In this document: in pieces, positions 52,279 through 61,268 of the stretch
How positions within the stretch are numbered: the stretch's first letter is position 1
Layout: each line of letters opens with the position of its first letter
NCBI GenBank assembly: GCA_963778375.1
Contig: CAVZTX010000002.1
Coordinates: 124,001-188,000, forward strand
Length of the DNA: 64,000 bases
Direction of reading: 5' to 3'
Source: CAVZTX01 sp963778375
Lineage (GTDB): Bacteria > Chloroflexota > Ktedonobacteria > Ktedonobacterales > Ktedonobacteraceae
Position numbers and translations under genes: made by a program
The notes under the pieces: generated by a model
The model's database searches: none
Seen by the model: the letters and a program-made list of their open reading frames with translations, nothing else
Told to the model about the DNA's origin: nothing

Positions 52279-54369
52279 TCAGCGTGGATATGCCGCCGCA
52301 ACACCACCATCGACGTTGAGGATGTTGCCTGTGCTCTTGATCGACCGCGTAGGTGACGCGAAGAACGCTACTGCCTCGGCGATATCCTCCGGCAGGATAT
52401 TGACCCCCAGCGTCGTTCGTTTGCGATACACCTCTTCCAGTTGGTCAGGTGCCACACCGTACGTTGCCGCACGCTCTTGCCGCCAGGTGCTATCCCAAAT
52501 CCGTGACCCTGCCAGCACTGCATCTGGATTCACAGTATTCACGCGAATGCCGAACTGCCCACCTTCTTCCGCAAGGCAGCGTGCCAGGTGTGCTTCTGCT
52601 GCCTTGGCCGTCGAATACGCCGCAGCATTCTTTCCTGCAACAAGCGCATTCTTGCTGGCAACGAAGACCAGGTTGCCTCCCCGTCCCTGTGCCTCCATGA
52701 GCCGGAAGCCTTCACGCGCTACCAGGAAATAGCCCGTCGCCAGCACATTCCAGTTCTTGTTCCACTCCGCCAGGCTCGTCTCGGTAATCGGCGCACTCGA
52801 CGCCAATCCTGCATTGTTAACAATAACATCAATAGCACCGAAGGTCAGCACTGCTTGCTTGAAAGCATCCCGTACGCTCTCTTCATTGGTCACATCCATC
52901 TTCACCGCCACGGCTCGTCCAACTCCAAATTGCGAGTTGAGGTATGCCGCCAGTTGTTCCGCGCCCACCAGGTCGATATCGGTAGCAACGATATGCGCTC
53001 CATCCTGCGCCGTGCGCCGACAGACAGCCGAACCGATACCTCCTGCTGCACCTGTTACCAGCACCACATGCCGCGAGAACTCACGCTCCGGCGGAGCCAG
53101 TTTGAGCTTGTACTGCTCCAGCGGCCAGTATTCGACGGCATAACTTTCGGCATCGCTGAGCGAGATGAAGCCACCACAGGCCTCCGCTCCACTCATAACG
53201 GCAATAGCCCGGTGATAGAGCTGAGCAGAGACATCCGCCATCATAGCGTCCTTGCCGGTGGTGAACATGCCCACATCGGGAATCAGGATCACGCGTGGAT
53301 GTGGATCGGCTGTCGCATCAGCCGCGTGATAGACCGGAGTCGTGGCATCAGGATCAAGATTTTGCAGCGCGTTTGCTTCCAGGTAGCCACGATACTTCTC
53401 CACATACGCCGCCACGCCGGTGCGTAAGGCTTCCGCAAGCGTCTCGATGCTCTGCTCGGGTGCCCATTCGATGAGGAGCGGCCAGGGTTTGGTATGCACC
53501 AGGTGATCGGGACAGGCGGCGCCAATCTTCGTCAGTCGTGGCGCATCCTGGCTGCTTGCAAAGGTCAGCACATCTTCGCCATCTTCAAAGCGCAATATCT
53601 GGCGTTTCTCTGCCGAGACCAGTCCGCGCAAAACGGGCGCAATCTGTGCAGCAACATCATGCCGTTCCTCGGCTGAAAGCATCCTGACACGAGGACCACC
53701 AAAAACCGTCCGATCAGCACGAGCAACGCGTTCCTCGACGAAATCACGCGCCTGGGCAATGGTTGCGAGAGTCGAGGCATAGCATTCCTCGTCGGTCTCC
53801 CCCCAGGTAATTAAGCCATGCTTAGCAAGAATGACCAGCTTCGCACGCGGGTTAGCCCGCACCGCCAGCGCGACCTCGCGTGCTAATCCAAAGCCAGGAC
53901 GGCGGTACGGAATCCAGATCAGATCGTTGCCAAAGCAGTCCCACGCCAGTTCCTCTCCATTAGATGCACAGGCAAAGTAATTCGTCGCATCAGCATGTGT
54001 ATGATCGACATGCGCAAACGGCAGGAATCCATGCAAAAGCGTTTCGATGGAGGGACGGGGTCTGCCCGGCTCATAGAAGCAGTGCGCGAGATAATCGACC
54101 ATCTCAGTATCGCTCATGTGCTCACGTTCCAGCAGGGGAAGCACATCATCCAGGTACAATCCGGTAAACGATGCTTCCGTCACCGTCGCTAAATCGGAAC
54201 CGGAGCCTTTGACCCACAGAATACGCACCCGCCGACCTCGAAAATCGATCTCCTCCGCCTTGGCCGAGGTATTGCCACCCCCCCAGTTCGCGATTGATCG
54301 ATCTGCTCCTAATTTACGTGAACGCGCAACCAGTTGCGCCAACGTTGTCGACTTTGAGTTATTTTCCAT
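52279..54369 (-). CDS. rhaEW: Bifunctional rhamnulose-1-phosphate aldolase / lactaldehyde dehydrogenase (RhaEW type)
   Basis: 696 residues. Residues ~1-400 are a class II aldolase with zinc ligands in FAHVDHTHADATNYF and LVILAKHGLITWG; it cleaves L-rhamnulose 1-phosphate to DHAP and L-lactaldehyde. Residues ~425-696 are a short-chain dehydrogenase: VLVTGAAGGIGSAVCRR, NNAGLASS, and the Tyr-Lys pair in AAAYSTAKAAEAHLA, expected to turn lactaldehyde into lactate. The motif Ser lies in VFVASKNAL. GGGAGAGGA precedes the ATG. The lut genes downstream then oxidise the lactate. Confidence 0.93.
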   Translation of the reverse strand: MENNSKSTTLAQLVARSRKLGADRSIANWGGGNTSAKAEEIDFRGRRVRILWVKGSGSDLATVTEASFTGLYLDDVLPLLEREHMSDTEMVDYLAHCFYEPGRPRPSIETLLHGFLPFAHVDHTHADATNYFACASNGEELAWDCFGNDLIWIPYRRPGFGLAREVALAVRANPRAKLVILAKHGLITWGETDEECYASTLATIAQARDFVEERVARADRTVFGGPRVRMLSAEERHDVAAQIAPVLRGLVSAEKRQILRFEDGEDVLTFASSQDAPRLTKIGAACPDHLVHTKPWPLLIEWAPEQSIETLAEALRTGVAAYVEKYRGYLEANALQNLDPDATTPVYHAADATADPHPRVILIPDVGMFTTGKDAMMADVSAQLYHRAIAVMSGAEACGGFISLSDAESYAVEYWPLEQYKLKLAPPEREFSRHVVLVTGAAGGIGSAVCRRTAQDGAHIVATDIDLVGAEQLAAYLNSQFGVGRAVAVKMDVTNEESVRDAFKQAVLTFGAIDVIVNNAGLASSAPITETSLAEWNKNWNVLATGYFLVAREGFRLMEAQGRGGNLVFVASKNALVAGKNAAAYSTAKAAEAHLARCLAEEGGQFGIRVNTVNPDAVLAGSRIWDSTWRQERAATYGVAPDQLEEVYRKRTTLGVNILPEDIAEAVAFFASPTRSIKSTGNILNVDGGVAAAYPR

Positions 54370-54386
54370 TTTCTTAAATCCTCTCC

Positions 54387-55589
54387 CTACGCTCCCGGAT
54401 ACCCACTGCCTACCACATTACCAACTCGTTCTCGCGCCACACGTTCGGCATACCCACTGGTACGGAAATCCGCAATAGGGTCAGGATTGCGCCCCTGACG
54501 TGTACGAAACTCGGCCAGCAGAGGACGCACATCCGTCTCATAAGCCTCTTGAAGCACACGATATCCACCCAGCACATCAGCGGCTTCCTGGGCCTCGCGT
54601 AGAGCCGCGCGATCCACTAGCAGGGCCTTGGCATAAGCAGTCTGGATATTGACGACGCTCTGGATCATGGCCTCGATCTTTGGCTCGATATTGTGCGATT
54701 GATCGATCATATAGGCAATGCGACCAGCATTAGCGTTGCCTTCGCTCCCGGCACCAACAATCTCATTGAAGATGCAGAAGAGTTCGAAGGGATTGTTCGA
54801 GCCGACGATCAAGTCATCATCAGCATAGCGGCGGTCGTTGAAGTGGAACCCACCCAGGCGACCCTCATCGAGCAACTGCACAACGATCTGTGCAATATTC
54901 GTTCCTTGCGGATGATGACCGGTATCCACCAGCACGTCAGCCTGCGGGCCCAGCTTCTGCGCCATCAGCAGTGACGTGCCCCAATCGGGCAGATCGGTCG
55001 AATAAAAGGCCGGCTCGAAGAACTTGTACTCGATCAGCAGGCGCATCCCTTGAGGCAAAGCAGCGTAGATCGCCTGCAAGGAATCCAGCAAACGATGCCG
55101 CCGCCGCCGCAAGTCATCCTGTCCAGGATAGTTGGTGCCGTCCGCCAACCACAAGCTGATAATGTCCGAACCCACCTCTTGAGCAATTTGGATGCACTCA
55201 AGCACATGCTCGATAGCTCGCTGTCGCACCTGCAAATCGAAATGGCACAGGCTACCAAAGCGATACGCATCATCCTGGAAAAGATTCGGATTGACCGCAC
55301 CAATTCGTAGGCCAAGAGCGCTGGCATACTCCTTCACAGCCTGCCAGTCATCTTCCTTATCCCAAGGAATGTGAATGGCAACGCTTGGGCAGATGCCGGT
55401 AACTCTCTGCACCTGAGCTGCATCATCCAACTTTTCACGCAGCGTACTGGCTGCCCCCGGCCAGTGAAAGACCTTGAAGCGCGTCCCCGAATCTGCATAG
55501 CCCCAGGAAGGAGTCTCAACGGTGAACCGCTGAACGCTCTCTAAAACGGCTTCGATGTCTCTGTTTTGTTTCCCCAAACTGTCTTTCAT
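54387..55589 (-). CDS. rhaI: L-rhamnose isomerase, RhaI type
   Basis: 400 residues from ATG 55589 (AAGGTG 9 bp upstream); GTG at 55601 would add four residues. A xylose-isomerase-like TIM barrel with metal ligands in LLIEYKFFEPAFY, LVDTGHHPQGTN and GFHFNDRRYADDDL. It converts L-rhamnose to L-rhamnulose. RhaI is the isomerase type distinct from E. coli RhaA. It precedes the aldolase gene by 17 bp. Confidence 0.92.
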   Translation of the reverse strand: MKDSLGKQNRDIEAVLESVQRFTVETPSWGYADSGTRFKVFHWPGAASTLREKLDDAAQVQRVTGICPSVAIHIPWDKEDDWQAVKEYASALGLRIGAVNPNLFQDDAYRFGSLCHFDLQVRQRAIEHVLECIQIAQEVGSDIISLWLADGTNYPGQDDLRRRRHRLLDSLQAIYAALPQGMRLLIEYKFFEPAFYSTDLPDWGTSLLMAQKLGPQADVLVDTGHHPQGTNIAQIVVQLLDEGRLGGFHFNDRRYADDDLIVGSNNPFELFCIFNEIVGAGSEGNANAGRIAYMIDQSHNIEPKIEAMIQSVVNIQTAYAKALLVDRAALREAQEAADVLGGYRVLQEAYETDVRPLLAEFRTRQGRNPDPIADFRTSGYAERVARERVGNVVGSGYPGA

Positions 55590-55757
55590 GGAATAATTCA
55601 CCTTGTTCGATCTGCCACAACTACTCTGGTCTTCTCTTCTTGGCTTCTCACTGCCTGATGCATTTGCACTTGACCTTTTCGGGTTTGGCAGCTATAGTGC
55701 TCCACAGGGAGGCAGCAGGAGCCAAACCCTTTCCTGAACCCGTTTACGGGATTGAAA

Positions 55758-56072
55758 CTAATCCAGGTGAAACACCTCAGGAAGCACAGGGGGGAAGCCC
55801 GTAGCAGGATCAACCTCTCGAATGAGGATATCACTCATGTACGCTTCCCATTGCTGGCTCGCCTGGCTCTCTGCCATAACGCTCAGATAGCGCTGGAAAT
55901 CCTCAACTTCCATGTAGGCAAAGAGTTCTAATCCCCTGGCGTAGATCGAGTACCGTCGACATCCCGCTTTCTTCAAATCGGCCAGCATTTCAGGCCAAAC
56001 CTGTTCGTGACGCCTGCGATACTCTTCTTCAGTGCCCGGCTTGATTTTCATCGTAAAGGCAATTCGCTGCAT
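55758..56072 (-). CDS. rhaM: L-rhamnose mutarotase
   Basis: 104 residues from MQRIAFTMKIKPGTEEEYRR. RhaM interconverts the alpha and beta anomers of L-rhamnose. Family residues are visible: EYRRRHEQVWPEM (His), YSIYARGLELFAYMEVED (Tyr) and SQQWEAYMSDIL (Trp-Trp region). The longer frame upstream of 56072 is unlike the family. The gene is separated from rhaI by 168 bp and from rhaS by a palindromic repeat. Confidence 0.92.
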   Translation of the reverse strand: MQRIAFTMKIKPGTEEEYRRRHEQVWPEMLADLKKAGCRRYSIYARGLELFAYMEVEDFQRYLSVMAESQASQQWEAYMSDILIREVDPATGFPPVLPEVFHLD

Positions 56073-56115
56073 GGTCTCCGCCAATCTTCTCTGCCTATGC
56101 GCTCGTCCCCTCATC

Positions 56116-56189
56116 TGTCATCCTGAGCGAGAGCGAAGGATCTCTCGCGGGAATGAGCGCAGATCCTTCGCTACCCGCTCAGGATGACA
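56116..56189. repeat. Palindromic extragenic repeat
   Basis: TGTCATCCTGAGCG (56116-56129) pairs with CGCTCAGGATGACA (56176-56189), and the inner AGCGAAGGATCT pairs with AGATCCTTCGCT, giving a stem of over 25 bp. It lies inside the rhamnose operon between rhaS and rhaM, where it could end part of the transcripts or stabilise the rhaS end. A damaged copy is at 23797-23869. Confidence 0.8.
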
Positions 56190-56256
56190 CTTTCCACCTT
56201 CCGCATGCCTTCCGTCCTCCCGTCACCCTCACCCACAGGGACATTTAAGTTCTTCC

Positions 56257-57294
56257 CTAAAAATTGAACTGACTGATGTTCGTCTTGTCAAAGACCGTAG
56301 GTGGCCCTAGCAAGACAACTCCATTTGCGCCAATTGTATAGTTACCCAGAGTACCAGCGGTAAAGGTTTGCCCCTGCTGGCCGGTGATCTTTCCTTGCAC
56401 CAGAGCAGCAGCCGCGTAATACGCAAGGTAACCAAGCTTCCCTGGATCCCACAGGGCAAACTGTTGCACCGTGCCATCTTCCACGTATTTGCGCATCTGG
56501 TTTGGCGTCCCCAGGCCCGTGAGAGCAACCTTGCCGCCCTTACCCACGGATTCAATAGCACGAGCCGCCGCCGCGATACCTACAGTGGTCGGGGAGATGA
56601 TGCCCTTCAGATTTGGATACGCTTGCATCAGTGCGAGTGTGTCATTGAAGCTGGTCTGATCATCATCGTTGCCGTAGTCGATCTTGACCAACTGCATGTT
56701 CTTATACTGCGGCTTCGCTAGTTCCTGCTTCATGTAATTAATCCAGGTATTCTGGTTCGTCGCAGTGCTGGCAGCAGAGAGGATAGCAATCTGCCCACTG
56801 TAGTTCAACTGTTTCCCCAGAATTTGCACTTCGACAGTACCAATATCCTGAGAGTTCGCCTGGTTCACGAAGATAGCGCGCGCATCAGGCTCAACGTCAG
56901 AGTCATAGCTGACCACTTTGATCCCCTGCGCCATAGCTTGCTTGAGAGCGGGTGCCAGCGCGGTAGGGTCATTAGCCGAGACAACAATGGCGCTCACATG
57001 CTGGGCAGTCAGGTTGTTGATAAAGGTGACCTGATCGGCTGCGCTGGCTGTGGACGGCCCTACCTGATTGAATGACCCGTTCAGTTCCTTGGCAGCTTGC
57101 TTCCCACCATTCGCAGCTGTATCAAAATAAGGGTTATTGATAGCTTTGGGAAGAAACACAACATTGAGTTTGTTCCCACTACTGGAACTACCTCCACCAG
57201 TGGTAGTCGTGCCGGAACCACCTCCACAGGCAGCTAGGAGCAAGACTGCGAAAACCAAAAAACTAGATCCGAGCGTTAGAAACAGCTTCTTCAT
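56257..57294 (-). CDS. rhaS: Rhamnose ABC transporter substrate-binding lipoprotein
   Basis: 345 residues from ATG 57294 with AAGGAGG upstream. The signal peptide ends in the lipobox LLLAACGG, followed by a Gly/Ser/Thr linker. The periplasmic-binding fold of the sugar (RbsB/RhaS) type is clear: NVVFLPKAINNPYFDTAANGG, AIVVSANDPTALAPALKQA, KVVSYDSDVEPDARAIFVN, and LKGIISPTTVGIAAAARA. It delivers L-rhamnose to the permease. Gene order downstream of the two permeases is typical of RhaTPQS-like operons. Confidence 0.92.
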   Translation of the reverse strand: MKKLFLTLGSSFLVFAVLLLAACGGGSGTTTTGGGSSSSGNKLNVVFLPKAINNPYFDTAANGGKQAAKELNGSFNQVGPSTASAADQVTFINNLTAQHVSAIVVSANDPTALAPALKQAMAQGIKVVSYDSDVEPDARAIFVNQANSQDIGTVEVQILGKQLNYSGQIAILSAASTATNQNTWINYMKQELAKPQYKNMQLVKIDYGNDDDQTSFNDTLALMQAYPNLKGIISPTTVGIAAAARAIESVGKGGKVALTGLGTPNQMRKYVEDGTVQQFALWDPGKLGYLAYYAAAALVQGKITGQQGQTFTAGTLGNYTIGANGVVLLGPPTVFDKTNISQFNF

Positions 57295-57389
57295 CGTTTC
57301 ATCCTCCTTCATACTTTCTTTCTTACTTGCCTGGGCACCTCCCGCGGCCAACTACCTTGAAATGCGACCCGGCAACGACGCTAGCGCGT

Positions 57390-58394
57390 CTACTGCTTCT
57401 CAGTCAGCCGGGTCGCAAGGAAGTGCCTGCGGGATAGTGCAACTTGAATACGCTGGGCAATGTTCGGCCCCAGGACTGAGAAGACCAGGAGCACACCAAT
57501 AACCGTGTTTTGTACGTCCCCGCTGACATTAATAAGCCCTAACGCATCGCGTAACCCTCCTATGACGAACAGTGCTAGAATGACGCCTACTAGGCTTCCA
57601 CGCCCACCGAAGATGTTGACGCCTCCTAGCAAGACAGCCGTGATCACAAGCAGCTCGAAGCCTATCGCGTTGTCGGCACGTGCGCTCGAAATCCTAGCGG
57701 TGAGTACGATACCAGCCAACGCGGACAGCACGCCTGAAAGCACAAAGAGCAACAGCTTCACGCGATTCACATGGATGCCTGCGAAACGCGCGGCTTCCTT
57801 ATTGTTCCCGATGGCGTAAATCTGTCTGCCAATCCAACTCCAGTGAAGCACTACGAGAAAGAACAGCGCTAAAATGACGAAGACGACGAAGGTCCAGGGA
57901 ATCAGTGTGCCTGGGACATCGCCAATGCCAAAGGCTGCATAGCCGCTAGGGAAATTGCTTACAGCCTGGCTACCCAGAATGACGTAGCACAGTCCCCGGT
58001 ACAGTGCCAACGTTCCCAACGTCACTACCAGGGAGGGCAGGCCCAAACGAGTCACCAGCAAGCCATTGAACAGGCCGGCAACCGCTCCAACTGCCAGCGC
58101 GATGATGATATCTAGCCAGAGTGGAAGCCCCGCGTTCCAGGTAACACCCATCATTACGCTGGCTAGACCGAGTACTGACGCAACGGAAAGATCGATTTCA
58201 CCGGCGATAATGATCAGCGTCATGGAGAGCGCCATGATGGCAATCTCCACGAAGTTTTCAACCATCAGAGACAGATTGAACGGTGTTAAAAAATAGGGGG
58301 AAAGCGAATTCCCTAGCACAATGACCACCAGGAGCAGTACTACCAACAGCACTTCCCACGACCACAAGCTCAGATATTTGCCTAGTTGCTTCAT
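57390..58394 (-). CDS. rhaQ: Rhamnose ABC transporter permease
   Basis: 334 residues with about eight membrane helices, BPD_transp_2 type (RbsC-like): LIIAGEIDLSVASVLGLASV near the second helix and GVNIFGGRGSLVGVILALFV near the end. Its start overlaps the stop of the preceding permease by 4 bp (ATGA). It forms half of the membrane channel together with the upstream gene. Confidence 0.9.
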   Translation of the reverse strand: MKQLGKYLSLWSWEVLLVVLLLVVIVLGNSLSPYFLTPFNLSLMVENFVEIAIMALSMTLIIIAGEIDLSVASVLGLASVMMGVTWNAGLPLWLDIIIALAVGAVAGLFNGLLVTRLGLPSLVVTLGTLALYRGLCYVILGSQAVSNFPSGYAAFGIGDVPGTLIPWTFVVFVILALFFLVVLHWSWIGRQIYAIGNNKEAARFAGIHVNRVKLLLFVLSGVLSALAGIVLTARISSARADNAIGFELLVITAVLLGGVNIFGGRGSLVGVILALFVIGGLRDALGLINVSGDVQNTVIGVLLVFSVLGPNIAQRIQVALSRRHFLATRLTEKQ

Positions 58395-59431
58395 CGTTGT
58401 CTCCGCGAGATGAGTAGACGCTGCACCCAGCGTGTGATAAAGGCATCAAGTGTGACTGCGATCAATATGGCTGCTCCGTCGATGGCTTGCAGCCAGAACT
58501 GCGATACCCGCAAGAAGGAGAGCGCATTATCTATCGTTCCCAGCACAACCGCTCCGAGCATTGCCCCTAAAATTTGTCCCGATCCACCAAAAATATTCAC
58601 TCCGCCTACTACGACTGCCGCTATGACCTGTAGTTCAAGTCCACTAGCTGCGGTCGCATCAACCGTGGCGAAACGCGCTCCCCAGAGTACACCCGCGAAA
58701 CCGCTCAGTAGTCCCGATATGGCAAAAGCGCCGAAAACTAACCAGTCACTGCGTATGCCCACGAGCCGAGCCGCCTCAGGATTGCTGCCAATGGCGTACA
58801 ACTGGCGGCCTGTGCGCGAGGCATGTAGCCAGTAGCCGAAAATAATAGCAAGAATAGCAGCAAACCAGATCAGGAGTGGAATACCAAGGAAAGGAGCTGT
58901 TGCCAGGCTCAGAAAGCTATCCGGGACATCAGAAGCGCTGACCTGGTTTCCCCCGGCATAGAGAAATACAAAGCCGCGGTAGACGTAGAGTGTGCCGAGC
59001 GTTGCAACGATAGCGGGTACTCGGCCCCATGTGACAACCAACCCGTTGATTGCTCCCAGCAGCAGCCCTAACGCGCATCCAATCAAAATACCAACCAGCA
59101 GACTTGTGCCGGGAGCTTGTTTGAACGTGTTGGCCACAAGGAATGCGGAGAAGCCAACGACCGAGCCGACAGACAGGTCTACATTGCGCGTCAGAATGAC
59201 TAGCGTCTCACCGAGCGCGACAATCGCCAGAATAGAAACGGAGAGCAGAATTTGTACCATATTGGAGACCGTTAAAAACTCCGGCACCTGCACCCCAACG
59301 ACGAGGACAATCAGCAGGAGCACGACTAGCAATCCCAATTCACGCACGCGGCTCACTAATGCGACGAGTCGATTTCCGCTGCTTCGCGAAGGAGCCTGCA
59401 CTTCCTGTACTTTCTCACTAGTGGTGGTCAT
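58391..59431 (-). CDS. rhaP: Rhamnose ABC transporter permease
   Basis: 346 residues, same family as the downstream permease: VILTRNVDLSVGSVVGFSAF and GVNIFGGSGQILGAMLGAVV. The hydrophilic N-terminus (MTTTSEKVQEVQAPSRSSG) is followed by about eight helices. It overlaps the ATPase gene by 14 bp, indicating coupling. Confidence 0.9.
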   Translation of the reverse strand: MTTTSEKVQEVQAPSRSSGNRLVALVSRVRELGLLVVLLLIVLVVGVQVPEFLTVSNMVQILLSVSILAIVALGETLVILTRNVDLSVGSVVGFSAFLVANTFKQAPGTSLLVGILIGCALGLLLGAINGLVVTWGRVPAIVATLGTLYVYRGFVFLYAGGNQVSASDVPDSFLSLATAPFLGIPLLIWFAAILAIIFGYWLHASRTGRQLYAIGSNPEAARLVGIRSDWLVFGAFAISGLLSGFAGVLWGARFATVDATAASGLELQVIAAVVVGGVNIFGGSGQILGAMLGAVVLGTIDNALSFLRVSQFWLQAIDGAAILIAVTLDAFITRWVQRLLISRRQR

Positions 59432-60935
59432 TGCTCACCTGCCCCGTTGCTGCAAACATAACTTTTTCCTGGTCCACTTCTGCGTGGGTAAACTCTGCGG
59501 CGATGCGTCCCTCGTGCATTACCAGCACGCGATCGGCCATCGCCAGCACTTCCGGTAGATCACTTGAAATGAGGATAATGGCCAGCCCCTTGCCCGCAAG
59601 CTCGGAGATAATGCGATGAACCTCAGCTTTCGAGCCAACATCGATACCGCGCGTTGGTTCATCTAGGATCAACACCGTCGGATTTGTAATCAGCCATTTC
59701 GCCAGCACCACTTTCTGCTGATTACCCCCGGAAAGCGCCTTGACCAATTGATCTATCCCTGATGAGCGCACGTGCAATTGCGTCGAGTAATCCTTCGCGA
59801 TCTCGTGTTCTCGCCGCGAGTTCATCAACCCAAGCACGTTCGCCTGGCGCAGCAGTACGGGCAAGGTCATATTCCGCGTAATGCTGAAATCCATAATCAA
59901 GCCGTGCTGATGACGATCCTCAGGAACGTAGGCAATACCATATTTCATAGCAGTCTTGGCCGAATGGATCTGTACCGGCTTCCCATTTATGCGAATCTCA
60001 CCCGCGTTGGCCCGGTCAATACCGAAGATCACCCTGGCAACCTCGGTTCGTCCAGCCCCTACCAGTCCCGCGAAACCAAGGATCTCGCCTCGCCGTACCT
60101 GGAAACTGATATCCTCAAACGTCCCGCTGCGCGTCAGGTGGCTCACATCGAGGGCCACCTCCCCCGGCTCAACTTCGCTCTTAGGATAAAGCGTTTCCAA
60201 CGAACGACCAACCATCTGGCGGATGATTTCCTCGGTGGTCAATTCTGCTATAGGCGCTGTGGCAACGCGCATACCATCGCGAAAGACCGTCACACGTTCG
60301 GCCAGTTCAAATATTTCTTCCAGGCGGTGGCTGACGAAGAGAATAGCCACACCACGCTCGCGCAGTTGTTTGGCGATAGTGAAAAGCTGCTGGACTTCAT
60401 GTGCTGATAGCGCCGCCGTTGGCTCATCCATAATCAGCACGCGGGACTGTAGGGAAAGCGCCTTCGCGATTTCCACGAGTTGCTGATCGGCGACCGCCAG
60501 CCCCTGCACAGGCGTGTAAACGTTCAACTTTACATCGAGTGATGCCAGCAGGCGTGCCACTTCCGAGTACATGGATTTCCAATCCACCCGTCCAAAGCGG
60601 TCGCGTGGATGTCGCCCCATAAAGACGTTCTCTGCAACGTTCAAATCGGGGAAAAGCGTCGGTTCCTGGTGGATGACGGCAATACCAGCATTGCGGGCCT
60701 GCATGGGATTGTGCAGTTCGATCTCTTTCCCATCAATTTTGATAGCCCCTGTATCAGGTCGATGGATACCGGCCAGGATTTTAACAAGCGTGCTTTTACC
60801 CGCTCCGTTTTCACCGACAAGCGCATGTATTTCTCCAGCATAAAGGCTCAGATCGACGCCTCGCAAGGCCTGCACAGCACCAAATTGCTTGGTAATGCCA
60901 CTGAGTTCAACGATGGGCTCGAGAGGTTGCGTCAC
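59418..60935 (-). CDS. rhaT: Rhamnose ABC transporter ATPase (two nucleotide-binding domains)
   Basis: 505 residues with two ABC cassettes. The first has Walker A VGENGAGKSTLVKIL, a Walker B VLIMDEPTAAL and a weak signature; the second has the degenerate Walker A usual for the sugar (RbsA-like) group, LSGGNQQKVVLAKWL as signature and VLILDEPTRGID. It powers rhamnose import. The GTG start is preceded by AAAGGAGGG. First gene of the operon, 167 bp below the promoter. Confidence 0.93.
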   Translation of the reverse strand: MTQPLEPIVELSGITKQFGAVQALRGVDLSLYAGEIHALVGENGAGKSTLVKILAGIHRPDTGAIKIDGKEIELHNPMQARNAGIAVIHQEPTLFPDLNVAENVFMGRHPRDRFGRVDWKSMYSEVARLLASLDVKLNVYTPVQGLAVADQQLVEIAKALSLQSRVLIMDEPTAALSAHEVQQLFTIAKQLRERGVAILFVSHRLEEIFELAERVTVFRDGMRVATAPIAELTTEEIIRQMVGRSLETLYPKSEVEPGEVALDVSHLTRSGTFEDISFQVRRGEILGFAGLVGAGRTEVARVIFGIDRANAGEIRINGKPVQIHSAKTAMKYGIAYVPEDRHQHGLIMDFSITRNMTLPVLLRQANVLGLMNSRREHEIAKDYSTQLHVRSSGIDQLVKALSGGNQQKVVLAKWLITNPTVLILDEPTRGIDVGSKAEVHRIISELAGKGLAIILISSDLPEVLAMADRVLVMHEGRIAAEFTHAEVDQEKVMFAATGQVSNDHH

Positions 60936-60998
60936 GTTCCTTGCCCTCCTTTGGACACACTTGACGGACTGGAACCCGATACGGTACTCTTTTTAAGA

Positions 60999-61016
60999 GG
61001 TTGAAACGTTTCAACC
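60999..61016. promoter_or_regulatory. LacI-family operator O2
   Basis: Perfect 18-bp palindrome GGTTGAAACGTTTCAACC. It lies about +87 to +104 relative to the predicted rhaT start site and 64 bp before the rhaT start codon. Its core is the same as that of O1. Confidence 0.85.
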
Positions 61017-61040
61017 AAAGGTAAAAATAAAAACTTGCTA

Positions 61041-61068
61041 GTGTCGGGAACTGATTATTCTCCGACAC
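61041..61068. promoter_or_regulatory. Inverted repeat between the two operators
   Basis: GTGTCGG (61041-61047) and CCGACAC (61062-61068) flank a 14-nt spacer in the rhaT leader. It may form an RNA hairpin or bind a second regulator. Function unknown. Confidence 0.45.
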
Positions 61069-61084
61069 TTCTAAAGATTTTGGG

Positions 61085-61102
61085 AATTGAAACGTTTCAA
61101 TT
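61085..61102. promoter_or_regulatory. LacI-family operator O1
   Basis: Perfect 18-bp palindrome AATTGAAACGTTTCAATT covering the predicted rhaT transcription start (about 61102, minus strand). A repressor bound here would block transcription. It shares TTGAAACGTTTCAA with O2, 86 bp away centre to centre, a spacing that permits looping. Confidence 0.88.
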
Positions 61103-61108
61103 ATAAGA

Positions 61109-61137
61109 AGTATAAATTCTAATTGCCAGATTGTCAA
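61109..61137 (-). promoter_or_regulatory. Promoter of the rhamnose operon
   Basis: On the minus strand TTGACA (61137-61132), a 17 bp spacer and TATACT (61114-61109): a near-consensus sigma-A promoter. O1 begins just downstream of the -10 box. Confidence 0.88.
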
Positions 61138-61268
61138 GAGATTTGCCCGTGAATTTTTTCACATCCATTCGAGCGACTTGTGTGACATACTATATGCATA
61201 AGGCTGAGTAAGCCTGCTTATCTGGTTTGGCCTTATGCAATTCATACAGACGGGAAAGATTACGAAGA

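Noticed and set aside
52588..53427. Long plus-strand open frame opposite rhaEW
   Set aside because: Composition mirrors the codon pattern of the real gene on the other strand.
55739..55758. CRISPR-repeat-like CCCGTTTACGGGATTGAAAC
   Set aside because: It looks like the end of a CRISPR repeat but occurs once, overlaps the rhaM stop codon and has no spacer array or cas genes nearby.
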